The notes under the pieces are model-generated. The model was not told the DNA's origin, searched no databases, and saw nothing but the letters and a program-made list of their open reading frames with translations. A DNA stretch of 64,000 nucleotides from Nitratidesulfovibrio sp. SRB-5. Lineage in GTDB: Bacteria > Desulfobacterota > Desulfovibrionia > Desulfovibrionales > Desulfovibrionaceae. Positions 9,684 through 17,474 of this stretch are shown here, piece after piece; the first letter of the stretch is position 1; the number at the start of each line of letters is the position of its first letter. The stretch is taken from positions 124,001 through 188,000 of the forward strand of contig NZ_JAIOTY010000003.1 of NCBI RefSeq assembly GCF_019931275.1, given 5' to 3'. The position numbers and the translations under genes were made by a program.

Positions 9684-10016
9684 CCGCGCCTGCGGCGCAC
9701 GGCACGGATGACCGCCCGACACGAACGGCACGGACTGACACTTGCGGGCACTTGCGGGCACTTGCGGGCACGAACAGCCACCAGCCGGGCGCGGGGCCGC
9801 GCCCAACCGTGTGCCGCAACGTATACGGGCATGCGCGGCGATGAACCGCCCGCGCGGCACGAAACGGGAACGCCGGTTCCCCCGGTATTGCGTCGATACC
9901 GCAAGGAACCGGAACAGCGCTCCCCCTGCCGCATCGCCACCGGCCCCCGTGCGCGGATTGCACCGGGACAGGCCACGCGGCGCGGAAACCTTTTTGCGGA
10001 AAGGCAGGATCAGACC
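9684..10016. other. Intergenic region with a 10-bp tandem repeat
   Basis: About 330 bases between ubiX and the metal hydrolase. It holds three perfect CTTGCGGGCA units at 9741-9770. I see no gene, and no clear terminator for ubiX. Confidence 0.55.
9741..9770. repeat. 10-bp tandem repeat, three units
   Basis: CTTGCGGGCA three times in exact register, the same period as the array at 1621-1680 but with an unrelated unit. Confidence 0.95.
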
Positions 10017-10745
10017 ATGCAGTACAGCCTCACATGGCACGGCCACGCCAATTTCCAGATTTCCTGCGCTGGGGCCAACGTTCTCGTGGACCCGTTCTTC
10101 GAGGGCAACCCCTCGGCGTCCACCCCATGGAGCGACATCGCCCCGCCCGACCTCGTCCTGGTCACCCACGACCACGGCGACCACGTGGGCCAGGCGGTGC
10201 AGATCTGCAACGCCACCGGCGCGCTGCTGGGGTGCATCGTGGGCACCGCCCAGCGCCTGCTGGATGAAGGGCTGCGCCCCGGCCTGCTGCTGAACTCCAT
10301 CGGCTTCAACATCGGCGGCACGGTGACGCACAAGGGTGTCAGCGTCACCATGACCCAGGCCTTCCACTCGTCCGAATCCGGCGCACCCGTGGGGTACATC
10401 GTGACCATGCCGGGCGGCTTCACCTTCTACCACGCCGGTGACACGGGCATCTTCGCGTCGATGGAGCTGTGGGGACGGCTGCATTCCATCGACCTTGCCA
10501 TGCTGCCCATCGGCGGCACCTTCACCATGGACGCACGGCAGGCGGCCATGGCCAGCGCCATGCTGCGCACCCGCTCGGTGGTGCCCATGCACTGGGGCAC
10601 CTTTCCGGTGCTGGAACAGAATACCGAGCGCTTTCGCGAGCAGCTGCGCAACCATGCCCCGGACTGTCGGCTGTTCGACATGAAGCCCGGCGACACCATC
10701 ACCCTGGACATGGGTGAGGATGGCCGGGGCTGCGCCTACTGCTGA
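10017..10745 (+). CDS. UPF0173-type metal-dependent hydrolase
   Basis: Metallo-beta-lactamase-fold hydrolase of the UPF0173 type (YtkL-like). The substrate is unknown. The 242-residue product begins [20 protein letters not shown]. It has the metal-binding THDHGDHVG motif (His51, His53, Asp55, His56), a further AFHSSES histidine, the YHAGDTG aspartate at about residue 143, and the C-terminal [10 protein letters not shown] histidine. These match the full dinuclear metal site of the fold. Length matches UPF0173 (about 225-240). The start at 10017 gives the classical family N-terminus, and AGGCAGGAT lies upstream. It probably forms its own transcription unit in the cytoplasm. Confidence 0.92.
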   Translation: MQYSLTWHGHANFQISCAGANVLVDPFFEGNPSASTPWSDIAPPDLVLVTHDHGDHVGQAVQICNATGALLGCIVGTAQRLLDEGLRPGLLLNSIGFNIGGTVTHKGVSVTMTQAFHSSESGAPVGYIVTMPGGFTFYHAGDTGIFASMELWGRLHSIDLAMLPIGGTFTMDARQAAMASAMLRTRSVVPMHWGTFPVLEQNTERFREQLRNHAPDCRLFDMKPGDTITLDMGEDGRGCAYC

Positions 10746-11025
10746 TCGCGCGCGATCTTTTTTGCCGCCGGGCAAGCCCCGCAGCGACAAAGAATCCTCG
10801 CAAGCCGACGCCTGCGGCGAGTATTTCGGGAAAGACCGGGCACCAGCCGCGCGCTCGCGGCAACGGACCCGCATCATCAACACTGCAACACGCCTTGCGC
10901 GCCACGCGCCGGAATGCGGATTCCGGCCCACGGGCACAGGGCATCGCCTCCGGTTTCGCGTGCGGCTGGCATCGTGCGCGGGAGGTCCGGAGCGAACGGG
11001 GCGTGTGCCCCGATTCGGTACCTCC

Positions 11026-11343
11026 ATGGAACACGCGGCGGTAACATACAAATGGGTTGTCTATCTTGTGCGCTGTGCCGACGGGACGCTGTACTGCGGC
11101 GTCACCACGGACATGGAACGGCGCCTTGGCGAACACAACCGGGGCAGGGGCGCGCGCTACACGCGCTCGCGCCGCCCGGTCACGCTGATCGCCACCGCCC
11201 CGTTCCCTGACCGCAGCACCGCACAGAAGGCCGAGCATCACGTCAAACGGCTGCCCCCCGACAGGAAGCAGGAAGCACTGGCACGATACGCCAACGCACT
11301 TCCCGTCGCGGCGCCGCCGAGCGCCCCGCGCACGAAGGAATGA
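11026..11343 (+). CDS. GIY-YIG domain protein, YhbQ-like
   Basis: Small GIY-YIG nuclease-fold protein resembling YhbQ, a family with weak or uncertain endonuclease activity linked to DNA repair. In the 105-residue product, WVVYLVRCADGTLYCGVTTD (about residues 10-29) supplies the GIY-like VVY and YIG-like YCG motifs. It is followed by the conserved arginine in ERRLGEHNRG and the later KAEHHVKRLPPDRKQE. The ATG at 11026 lies just after GTACCTCC, which is a poor ribosome binding site, so the start is probable only. The stop codon overlaps the ATGA at 11340, suggesting coupling to the downstream helicase gene. Confidence 0.85.
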   Translation: MEHAAVTYKWVVYLVRCADGTLYCGVTTDMERRLGEHNRGRGARYTRSRRPVTLIATAPFPDRSTAQKAEHHVKRLPPDRKQEALARYANALPVAAPPSAPRTKE

Positions 11344-11345
11344 GA

Positions 11346-12941
11346 ATGGAAACCTTACGCTTTGAAGAATTGTCCCTTTCCAAGGAAATCCTGAAGGCCA
11401 TCGAAGAGATGGGCTTCGAAGAAGCCTCGCCCATCCAGGCATTGGCCATCCCCCACATCCTCGAAGGCCGCGACGTCATCGGCCAGGCCCAGACCGGCAC
11501 CGGCAAGACCGCCGCCTTCGGCATTCCCCTGCTGGAACGCATCGACCCGCGCGAAAAGGACATCCAGGGCATCATCCTGTGCCCCACGCGCGAACTGGCC
11601 ATCCAGGTGGCGGAAGAACTTACCCAACTGGCCTCGCGCAAGCGCGGCCTGTACGTGCTGCCCGTGTACGGCGGCCAGCCCATCGACCGCCAGTTCAAGG
11701 CCCTGCGCCGCGGCGCGCAGGTGGTGGTGGGCACGCCGGGCCGCGTCATGGACCACATGGAGCGCGGCACCATCAACCTTTCCACGGTGCGCATGGCCGT
11801 GCTGGATGAAGCCGACGAAATGCTCGACATGGGCTTTCGCGATGACATCGAGCACATCCTGGGCCAAGTGCCGGGCGAGGCGCAGACCGTCTTCTTCTCG
11901 GCCACCATGCCCCCGGCCATCCTGGACATGGCCCAGCGCTTCCTGAAGACGCCCGAATTCCTCAAGGTGACCCAGAAGCAGGTCACCGTGCCCAGCATCG
12001 AACAGATCTACTACGAGGTGCGGCCCTTCCAGAAGCTGGAGGCCCTGTGCCGCGTGCTGGACCTGTACAACCCCAAGCGCGCCATCGTGTTCTGCTCGAC
12101 CAAGCGCGGGGTGGACGAACTGACCCAGCACCTGCAGGGGCGCGGCTACCAGGCCGACGGCCTGCACGGCAACCTCAACCAGTCGCAGCGCGACCGGGTG
12201 ATGGCGCGCTTCCGCAGCAACGGCATCGAAATCCTGGTGGCCACCGACGTGGCCGCGCGCGGCATCGACGTGGACGACGTGGAAGCCGTGGTCAACTACG
12301 ACATCCCCAACGCCGTCGAACACTACGTGCACCGCATCGGCCGCACGGGCCGCGCCGGGCGTTCGGGCCGGGCGTTCACCTTTGTCTCCGGGCGCGACTT
12401 CTACAAGCTGCGCGACATCAAGAAGTTCACCAAGGCGCACATCGTGCAGCACCAGGTGCCCACGTCCAGCGACGTGGCCACGGTGAAGACCAACCAGCTG
12501 CTGGCCGAAGTGCGCCGCCACATCGAGGCGGGCGAACTGGAAAAGTACACCGACATCGTGGAATCGTTCCTGGACGAGGACGTGACCACCGTGGACATGG
12601 CCGCAGCGCTGCTGAAGCTGCTGATGCGCCGTGAACTGGGCGACGCCGTGCCCGGCGGTGAAAAGACCCCCGCAGGCACCGGCGCCGAACCCGGCATGGT
12701 GCGCCTGTTCCTGAACGTGGGCCGCAAGATGCGCGTCACCGCGCGCGACATCGTGGGCGCCATCGCGGGCGAAACCGGCATCCCCGGCCGCATGATCGGG
12801 GCCATCGACATCCGCGACCGCGTGTCGTTCGTGGAAGTGCCCGCCGACTACGCGCAGGAAGTCATCTCGGTGATGAACGGCAACCAGATCCGGGGCTTCC
12901 GCCTTGGGGTGGAGCCGGCTACGCCGCGCGACCGGGAATAG
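11346..12941 (+). CDS. DEAD-box RNA helicase, DeaD/CsdA type
   Basis: ATP-dependent RNA helicase likely to remodel structured RNA in ribosome assembly or cold response. Of 531 residues, the helicase core shows motif I AQTGTGKT (48-55), Ia PTRELA (80-85), Ib TPGR, DEAD box VLDEADE (152-158), SAT (185-187), ATDVAARGIDVD, and motif VI HRIGRTGRAGRSG. The C-terminal part (about 440-525) contains a DbpA-like RNA-binding domain (VRLFLNVGRKMRVTARDIVG). Two starts are possible. The ATG at 11340 overlaps the upstream stop codon. The ATG at 11346 has GAAGGA at a proper six-base spacing and is preferred. A strong terminator follows at 13003. Confidence 0.95.
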   Translation: METLRFEELSLSKEILKAIEEMGFEEASPIQALAIPHILEGRDVIGQAQTGTGKTAAFGIPLLERIDPREKDIQGIILCPTRELAIQVAEELTQLASRKRGLYVLPVYGGQPIDRQFKALRRGAQVVVGTPGRVMDHMERGTINLSTVRMAVLDEADEMLDMGFRDDIEHILGQVPGEAQTVFFSATMPPAILDMAQRFLKTPEFLKVTQKQVTVPSIEQIYYEVRPFQKLEALCRVLDLYNPKRAIVFCSTKRGVDELTQHLQGRGYQADGLHGNLNQSQRDRVMARFRSNGIEILVATDVAARGIDVDDVEAVVNYDIPNAVEHYVHRIGRTGRAGRSGRAFTFVSGRDFYKLRDIKKFTKAHIVQHQVPTSSDVATVKTNQLLAEVRRHIEAGELEKYTDIVESFLDEDVTTVDMAAALLKLLMRRELGDAVPGGEKTPAGTGAEPGMVRLFLNVGRKMRVTARDIVGAIAGETGIPGRMIGAIDIRDRVSFVEVPADYAQEVISVMNGNQIRGFRLGVEPATPRDRE

Positions 12942-13002
12942 GTGGCGATCGGTAAGCAACGATTGGCTTTCAAGCCACAAAAACGACACTCTCGGTAATC
13001 AT

Positions 13003-13038
13003 AGGTGGGTGCATCCTCGACATGCACCCACCTTTTTC
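13003..13038 (+). terminator. Terminator of the DEAD-box helicase gene
   Basis: A perfect 12-pair stem, AGGTGGGTGCAT with ATGCACCCACCT, encloses a 7-base loop and is followed by TTTTCTG. It marks the boundary between the GC-rich helicase gene and the AT-rich island. Confidence 0.95.
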
Positions 13039-13092
13039 TGTACGATCACACAAAACTAACGCGCAAATGACCATATAACGCCGGGGCACCAA

Positions 13093-13821
13093 ATGGACGA
13101 ATACGCAACTAAATGTATACAAAAAATCAATATGGACACCCGTGAGGTGGTCGCCGTCACCAAAATGGCCCACACTCCACTATTCGAGAAGGACTACATA
13201 TCTAGATACGACAACACGTTCTCTGCCCATGGGCTAGAAGTAATAAAATATTCCCTTCACAACTATGGAATAATTATCATAACGAGGCTTTGGGATAACG
13301 ACAAAGACAGCCTATCGATTATAAATGCAAACAAATTTTACAGAGAAAATGCTCATAAAATTATTCTCCGCAGAAAGTCAGAACTTTTCAGAATTGGGCA
13401 TATTGATCTTACAGAACCAGATGAGCCTTCCCGCAATTTAATTAATCAATCTTTACATAAACGCGCAGAGCGGGATTCCATGCTTATAGATGGATATGTG
13501 CAAGCAGAACTTGAAGAGCTTTCCTCCCTCATCGACGACGTCTATTTCAAAGACATGCTACACAGCATTACTAATTTCAGAGACAAGCTAGCGCACCCTG
13601 TAGATATTAGTCGGAAAGAAAAAAACGCCTTATCAAAATGTAAAAGGATAGACACCACAAAATGGGGAGACTTAGGAAAACTTGTCTCACATACTACAGA
13701 AGTCGTAAGACGCCTCAATTTACTTCACAGCGACCTAGCAACTAACTTTGAAGAATTTGGTGAAATTTGGGCGCGTTATTCAATCGCGTTTTGGGATTCA
13801 GCGTCGGCAAATCCAAGATAG
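13093..13821 (+). CDS. HEPN-like protein in an AT-rich island
   Basis: I do not recognise this 242-residue soluble protein by overall sequence. It is mostly helical by eye, with no membrane segments. Near the C-terminus FRDKLAHPVD provides R163-D164-x3-H168. This matches the R(N/H/D)x3H catalytic motif of HEPN ribonucleases, and the setting in FxxxLxxIxxFRDKxAH recalls AbiU2-type HEPN proteins. Base composition is strikingly AT-rich and codon use differs from all neighbours (many AAA, ATA, TTA codons), which indicates recent transfer. The ribosome binding site is weak (CCGGGGCACCAA before ATG 13093), and the in-frame ATG at 13132 is an alternative. No MNT antitoxin or integrase is adjacent. 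A defence or toxin role is inferred. Confidence 0.7.
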   Translation: MDEYATKCIQKINMDTREVVAVTKMAHTPLFEKDYISRYDNTFSAHGLEVIKYSLHNYGIIIITRLWDNDKDSLSIINANKFYRENAHKIILRRKSELFRIGHIDLTEPDEPSRNLINQSLHKRAERDSMLIDGYVQAELEELSSLIDDVYFKDMLHSITNFRDKLAHPVDISRKEKNALSKCKRIDTTKWGDLGKLVSHTTEVVRRLNLLHSDLATNFEEFGEIWARYSIAFWDSASANPR

Positions 13822-13874
13822 CAAGGCACGCTTCTCAGTACCTCGCGTACAACTCCGGCAAGTAGTCCTGTCTC

Positions 13875-14504
13875 CTACCCCGCCCAGGCTTGCCGGGCCA
13901 GGGACAGGGCCACGCCCCACACCACCAGGCACACGCTGCCGTCCAGCACGCGCCAGGCCACGGGCTTGCGGAACAGCGGGGCCAGCACCCTGCCGCAGCC
14001 GCCAAGGGCAAGGAACCACAGGCACGAGGCCGTGGCCGCGCCCGCGCCGAAGGAAAAGCGTTCCGGGGCCGGGTAGTGTCCGCTGATGCCGCCCAGCATG
14101 ACCACGGTATCGAGGTACACGTGCGGGTTCAGCAGGGACACGGCCAGCGTGGCCCCCAGCGCCCGGCGCAGGCTGGTGCGCCCGCCGTCGCCCACTGCCC
14201 TGTCGGCTTCAAGGATGCCGGGCCGCAGGGCCGAGCGCAGCGCCCCGAACCCGAACCACGCCAGAAACACCGCCCCGCCCACGGCGGCGCCCTGCCGCAG
14301 CAGCGGGCTGGCGGCAACCGCCGTGCCCACCCCGGCCACCCCGGCGGTGATCAGCACCACGTCGATAAGCGCGCACAGCGCGGCCACGGCCATGTGGTGG
14401 TTGCGGCGCAGGCTCTGGGTCAGCACGAAGGCGTTCTGCGCGCCGATGGCGATGATCAGGCTGGCCCCGATGCCGAGGCCCTGAAGGTAGGGTGCAAGGT
14501 GCAT
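13875..14504 (-). CDS. argO: Arginine exporter, ArgO/LysE family
   Basis: Inner-membrane exporter of basic amino acids. The 209-residue product has six predicted membrane segments and begins MHLAPYLQGLGIGASLIIAI. The GAQNAFVLTQSLRRNHH that follows is the ArgO/LysE signature, and SLLNPHVYLDTVVMLGGIS is also characteristic. It is divergent from the argP-like regulator at 14782, the canonical LysG-LysE / ArgP-ArgO arrangement, so export is probably induced by intracellular arginine or lysine. The ATG at 14504 gives the normal family N-terminus. Between the two genes lies a 13-bp tandem repeat. Confidence 0.93.
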   Translation of the reverse strand: MHLAPYLQGLGIGASLIIAIGAQNAFVLTQSLRRNHHMAVAALCALIDVVLITAGVAGVGTAVAASPLLRQGAAVGGAVFLAWFGFGALRSALRPGILEADRAVGDGGRTSLRRALGATLAVSLLNPHVYLDTVVMLGGISGHYPAPERFSFGAGAATASCLWFLALGGCGRVLAPLFRKPVAWRVLDGSVCLVVWGVALSLARQAWAG

Positions 14505-14595
14505 GGCGCAACTCCAAAAGCAGGAATGGATGCCCGGCGAGCGCCGCCCGTCGGCACACGGCACACGTCATCCGAAAGCACGTTTCCGGCGAACC

Positions 14596-14642
14596 TGTCC
14601 GGCGATCATGTCCGGTGATCGTGTCCGGTGATCGTGTCCGGG
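14596..14642. repeat. 13-bp tandem repeat in the argO-argP region
   Basis: Three units of TGTCCGGYGATCR at 14596-14608, 14609-14621 and 14622-14634, then a partial TGTCCGGG. The last two units are identical. It sits between the divergent genes and could affect regulator binding, but it resembles the other minisatellites in this window. Confidence 0.92.
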
Positions 14643-14781
14643 AGAGACAGCTCCGGGGGGATGCCCCGGAGTACATGCCGCACGGGCGGCGATCCGCCGT
14701 GACGCCCCTGCTCTATCCTGTTCCGCGACATGCGTGAAATTACTTGTTGTGCTGTTGCATAAGCAAACGTAATGATCGGCC

Positions 14782-15744
14782 ATGCTCGACTATCGACTTG
14801 TGGAGGCCGTGGCCGCCGTCATCCGTGAAGGGGGCTTCGAGCGGGCCGCGCGGGTGCTGCACCTGACGCAGTCCGCCGTGTCGCAGCGGGTCAAGGCGCT
14901 GGAGGACCAGCTGGGCACCGTGCTGGTGGTGCGCGCCACCCCGGCCCGCGCCACCGACGAGGGCCGCCGCCTGCTGGCCCATTGCGACAAGGTGGGCCTG
15001 CTGGAAACCGACCTTGCCGTCGCGCTGCGGCCCGAGGGCGGGGCTGGCGGCGCGTCCGATTCTCCAGACGCGGAAACCTCCGATATTCCACACATCCCAT
15101 GGACCACCCTGCCCGTGGCCGTGAACGCCGACAGCCTGGCCACGTGGTTTCCCGACGCCGTGGCCCCGTTCCTGCGCGCGGAACGCGCCCTGCTCGATCT
15201 TTCCGTGGACGATCAGGAGCGCACCCACCTTCTGCTGCGCGACGGCCACGTGGCCGCCGCCGTGTCCACCCGCGCCGCCGCCGTACAGGGCTGTCGCTGC
15301 CTTCCGCTGGGCCGGGTGGACTACCTGTGCCTGGCCGCGCCCCACTTCGCCGCGCAATGGTTCCCCGCCGGGCTCACCGAAGCCGCCCTGTGCCGCGCGC
15401 CCGCCGTGATCTTCAACCGTGCGGACGAGGTGCATCATCAGTTCCTGCGCAGCCTGCTGCCTAGCGCCGCCTCCTTCGACCGCATCGCCCGCAGCCTGCC
15501 GCTGCACTACATCCCCTCGTCCGAACGCTTCGTGGACGTGGTGGCCCAGGGCCTTGCCTACGGCATGATCCCCCTGCCCCAGGCCCGCCAACACCTTGCC
15601 GATGGACGCCTGATCGACCTTGCCCCCGGACACGCCGTGCCCATCCGCCTCTACTGGCACTGCTGGGGTCTGCGCACCCGCCTGCTCGATGCCCTCACCC
15701 ACCACGTGGTCAGTCATGCCCAACAGGTGTTGGCGCAGGAATAG
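14782..15744 (+). CDS. argP: LysR-type regulator ArgP/LysG
   Basis: Transcription regulator that senses lysine or arginine and activates the divergent exporter. The 320-residue product begins MLDYRLVEAVAAVIREGGFE and has the LysR winged helix-turn-helix ERAARVLHLTQSAVSQRVKA at residues 20-39. The C-terminal effector domain keeps ArgP/LysG features such as PVAVNADSLATWFPDA, the RDGHVAAAVSTRAAAVQGCR segment and FNRADEVHHQFL. Length is slightly above the usual 297-300 because of a short insert near residue 90. The ATG at 14782 is 277 bases from the argO start, across an AT-rich promoter stretch (14740-14780). Confidence 0.92.
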   Translation: MLDYRLVEAVAAVIREGGFERAARVLHLTQSAVSQRVKALEDQLGTVLVVRATPARATDEGRRLLAHCDKVGLLETDLAVALRPEGGAGGASDSPDAETSDIPHIPWTTLPVAVNADSLATWFPDAVAPFLRAERALLDLSVDDQERTHLLLRDGHVAAAVSTRAAAVQGCRCLPLGRVDYLCLAAPHFAAQWFPAGLTEAALCRAPAVIFNRADEVHHQFLRSLLPSAASFDRIARSLPLHYIPSSERFVDVVAQGLAYGMIPLPQARQHLADGRLIDLAPGHAVPIRLYWHCWGLRTRLLDALTHHVVSHAQQVLAQE

Positions 15745-15763
15745 CGGAAAAGATGAAAACGAA

Positions 15764-15833
15764 CCGGGGGAAGGGAACTTTTAAAAAAGTTCCCTTCCCC
15801 CGGACCCCCATCCCTCCAAATTTTTCATTTGGT
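15764..15833 (+). terminator. Hairpin repeat (copy 1) after argP
   Basis: A 40-base perfect hairpin at 15764-15803 (CCGGGGGAAGGGAACTTTT and its complement) lies 20 bases after the argP stop. A tail with CCCATCCCTCCAAATTTTTC and ATTTGG follows to about 15833. The same hairpin-plus-tail structure recurs at 15906, 25501, 61547 and 61691. It is likely a terminator as well as a repeat. Confidence 0.85.
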
Positions 15834-15905
15834 CTGATGGGCAAAGGACATGAAGGCCTCGGCCTCCACCGCTGCACGCTGTTGTGTACGACCCTGTAAA
15901 GCGCA

Positions 15906-15980
15906 CCTGAAAAGCGGCGAACGCCAACCCCCCATACAAAAAGCTTTGGTGGAGGAGGGAGGTGGTTCCTCCCTCCCCCG
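15906..15980 (-). terminator. Hairpin repeat (copy 2) after cobT
   Basis: In minus orientation, GGGGGAGGGAGG pairs with CCTCCCTCCTCC (one mismatch) around a 5-base loop, 32 bases after the cobT stop. The tail CCAAAGCTTTTTGTATGGGG resembles the tail of the other copies. It probably terminates cobT. Confidence 0.7.
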
Positions 15981-16012
15981 ATACGCTTTCCTGCTTTCCT
16001 TCTGCCGTGCCC

Positions 16013-17092
16013 CTACTTCCCGGCATCCACCCCGGCATCGCCGAAGGTGGCCATCTTCTCGAAGATGTCGGCGGCGCTGCGCAGCAGGAAGATGGACAGC
16101 GCGCCGCCGGTGCCTTCGCCGAGGCGCAGGCCGAGGTCGAGCAGGGGGCGGATGTCCAGCTTGTGCAGGATGGCCTTGTGGCCCAGTTCGGCGGAGGCGT
16201 GGCTGAACACGCAGTACCCGGCCACGGCGGGGGCGATCTTCCACGCGGCGGTGTACGCGGCGGTGGAGATGAACCCGTCGATGACGGCCACCATGCGGTG
16301 GCGGGCCGCGCCAAGGATGAGCCCGGCCAACGCGGCGATTTCGAGGCCCCCAACGGCGGCCAGGATGTCCACGGGGTCGCCGGATTCGACGGTGCGGCGG
16401 TTGGCGGTAAGGGCGGCGCGGATGACCCGGGCCTTGCGGGCCACGCCGTGGGCGTCCAGGCCCGTGCCGGGGCCGGTGACGGCTTCGGGGTCCAGGCCAA
16501 GGTACGCGCAGTACAGGGCGGTGGAGGGCGTGGTGTTGGCGATGCCCATGTCGCCGGTGCCCACGCAACGGCAGCCGTCGGCGGCGGCCTGCGCGGCAAG
16601 GTCGGCGCCCAGCAGCAGGGCGGCCTCGCACTGTTCGCGGGTCATGGCCGGGCCGTGCGTCATGTTGGCGGTGCCGGGGGCCACCTTGCGGCGGATGAGT
16701 TGCGGATGCGGGTCGAAGTCGTCGCCCAGGCACCCGGCATCCACCACGCGCAGGTCGATGCCCGCGGTGGCGCACAGCACGTTGATGCCCGCGCCGCCGT
16801 TCAGGAAGTTGAGCACCATCTGGCGGGTCACTTCCTGCGGAAACAGCGAGACGCCCTCGGCGGCCACGCCGTGGTCGCCCGCGATGGTGAAGATGCGCGC
16901 GGGGTCGGCGGCCAGGGGGCGCGCGCCGCCCTGAATGCGGTGCAGTTGCAGGGCCAGGTCTTCCAGACGGCCCAGGCTGCCGCGCGGCTTGGTCAGGTTG
17001 TCCAGATGGGCCTGCCCGGCGGGGTCGTGGCCGTGGTCCACGGGGTCGATGGCGGCGATGAGATCGAGAAGCTGCGGAGACAAGGACGGCAT
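16013..17092 (-). CDS. cobT: Nicotinate-nucleotide-dimethylbenzimidazole phosphoribosyltransferase
   Basis: CobT transfers phosphoribose from nicotinate mononucleotide to the lower-ligand base in the nucleotide-loop assembly of cobalamin. The 359-residue product matches the family length. It contains TKPRGSLGRLEDLALQL (about residues 34-50), FTIAGDHGVAAEGVSLFPQE, NGGAGINVLC, GTGDMGIANTTPSTA, PGTGLDAHGVARKARVI and the late GLRLGEGTGGALS, which carries the catalytic glutamate. The ATG at 17092 (MPSLSPQLLDLI) fits family N-termini, and the frame continues upstream only as low-complexity sequence. No other cob gene is adjacent. A hairpin repeat follows its stop codon. Confidence 0.96.
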   Translation of the reverse strand: MPSLSPQLLDLIAAIDPVDHGHDPAGQAHLDNLTKPRGSLGRLEDLALQLHRIQGGARPLAADPARIFTIAGDHGVAAEGVSLFPQEVTRQMVLNFLNGGAGINVLCATAGIDLRVVDAGCLGDDFDPHPQLIRRKVAPGTANMTHGPAMTREQCEAALLLGADLAAQAAADGCRCVGTGDMGIANTTPSTALYCAYLGLDPEAVTGPGTGLDAHGVARKARVIRAALTANRRTVESGDPVDILAAVGGLEIAALAGLILGAARHRMVAVIDGFISTAAYTAAWKIAPAVAGYCVFSHASAELGHKAILHKLDIRPLLDLGLRLGEGTGGALSIFLLRSAADIFEKMATFGDAGVDAGK

Positions 17093-17474
17093 GGGAACCC
17101 CCGGGGTGTCGGTGTGGATCGCGAACCGGCGCACGGTAGCCCCACGGGCCGGGCAAGGCAAGCCGGGGCGCGGCGTGCGCCTGCGAACGCGGGGCGGGGC
17201 CAACTGCCGCCGCGCTGGCGGTTCTGCCTCACCCCCGCGCCCCGCAGGCGGGATGCGGCAGCGAACGTGAGGCCTCCGGCGCCACGGCCCCACGGCAGCG
17301 CGGGCTGCTCCGGCGCGCACGGCCCCACGGCAGCGCGGGCTGCCCCTGCGCCACCCGGCCTCGCCGCTCCTTGCCGCCGCACGCCCCTGCTTCCTCGCCC
17401 CTGCCCCCTTGCCGACGCCCGCCGCAGGTCGCATAGTGATGCGTGCGAAAATCGCCCACCTCAGGGGAGCACCC

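Noticed and set aside
14735-14781. Defined ArgP operator in the argO-argP gap
   Set aside because: The AT-rich patch is suggestive, but I could not find a clear LysR T-N11-A dyad, so I do not annotate one.
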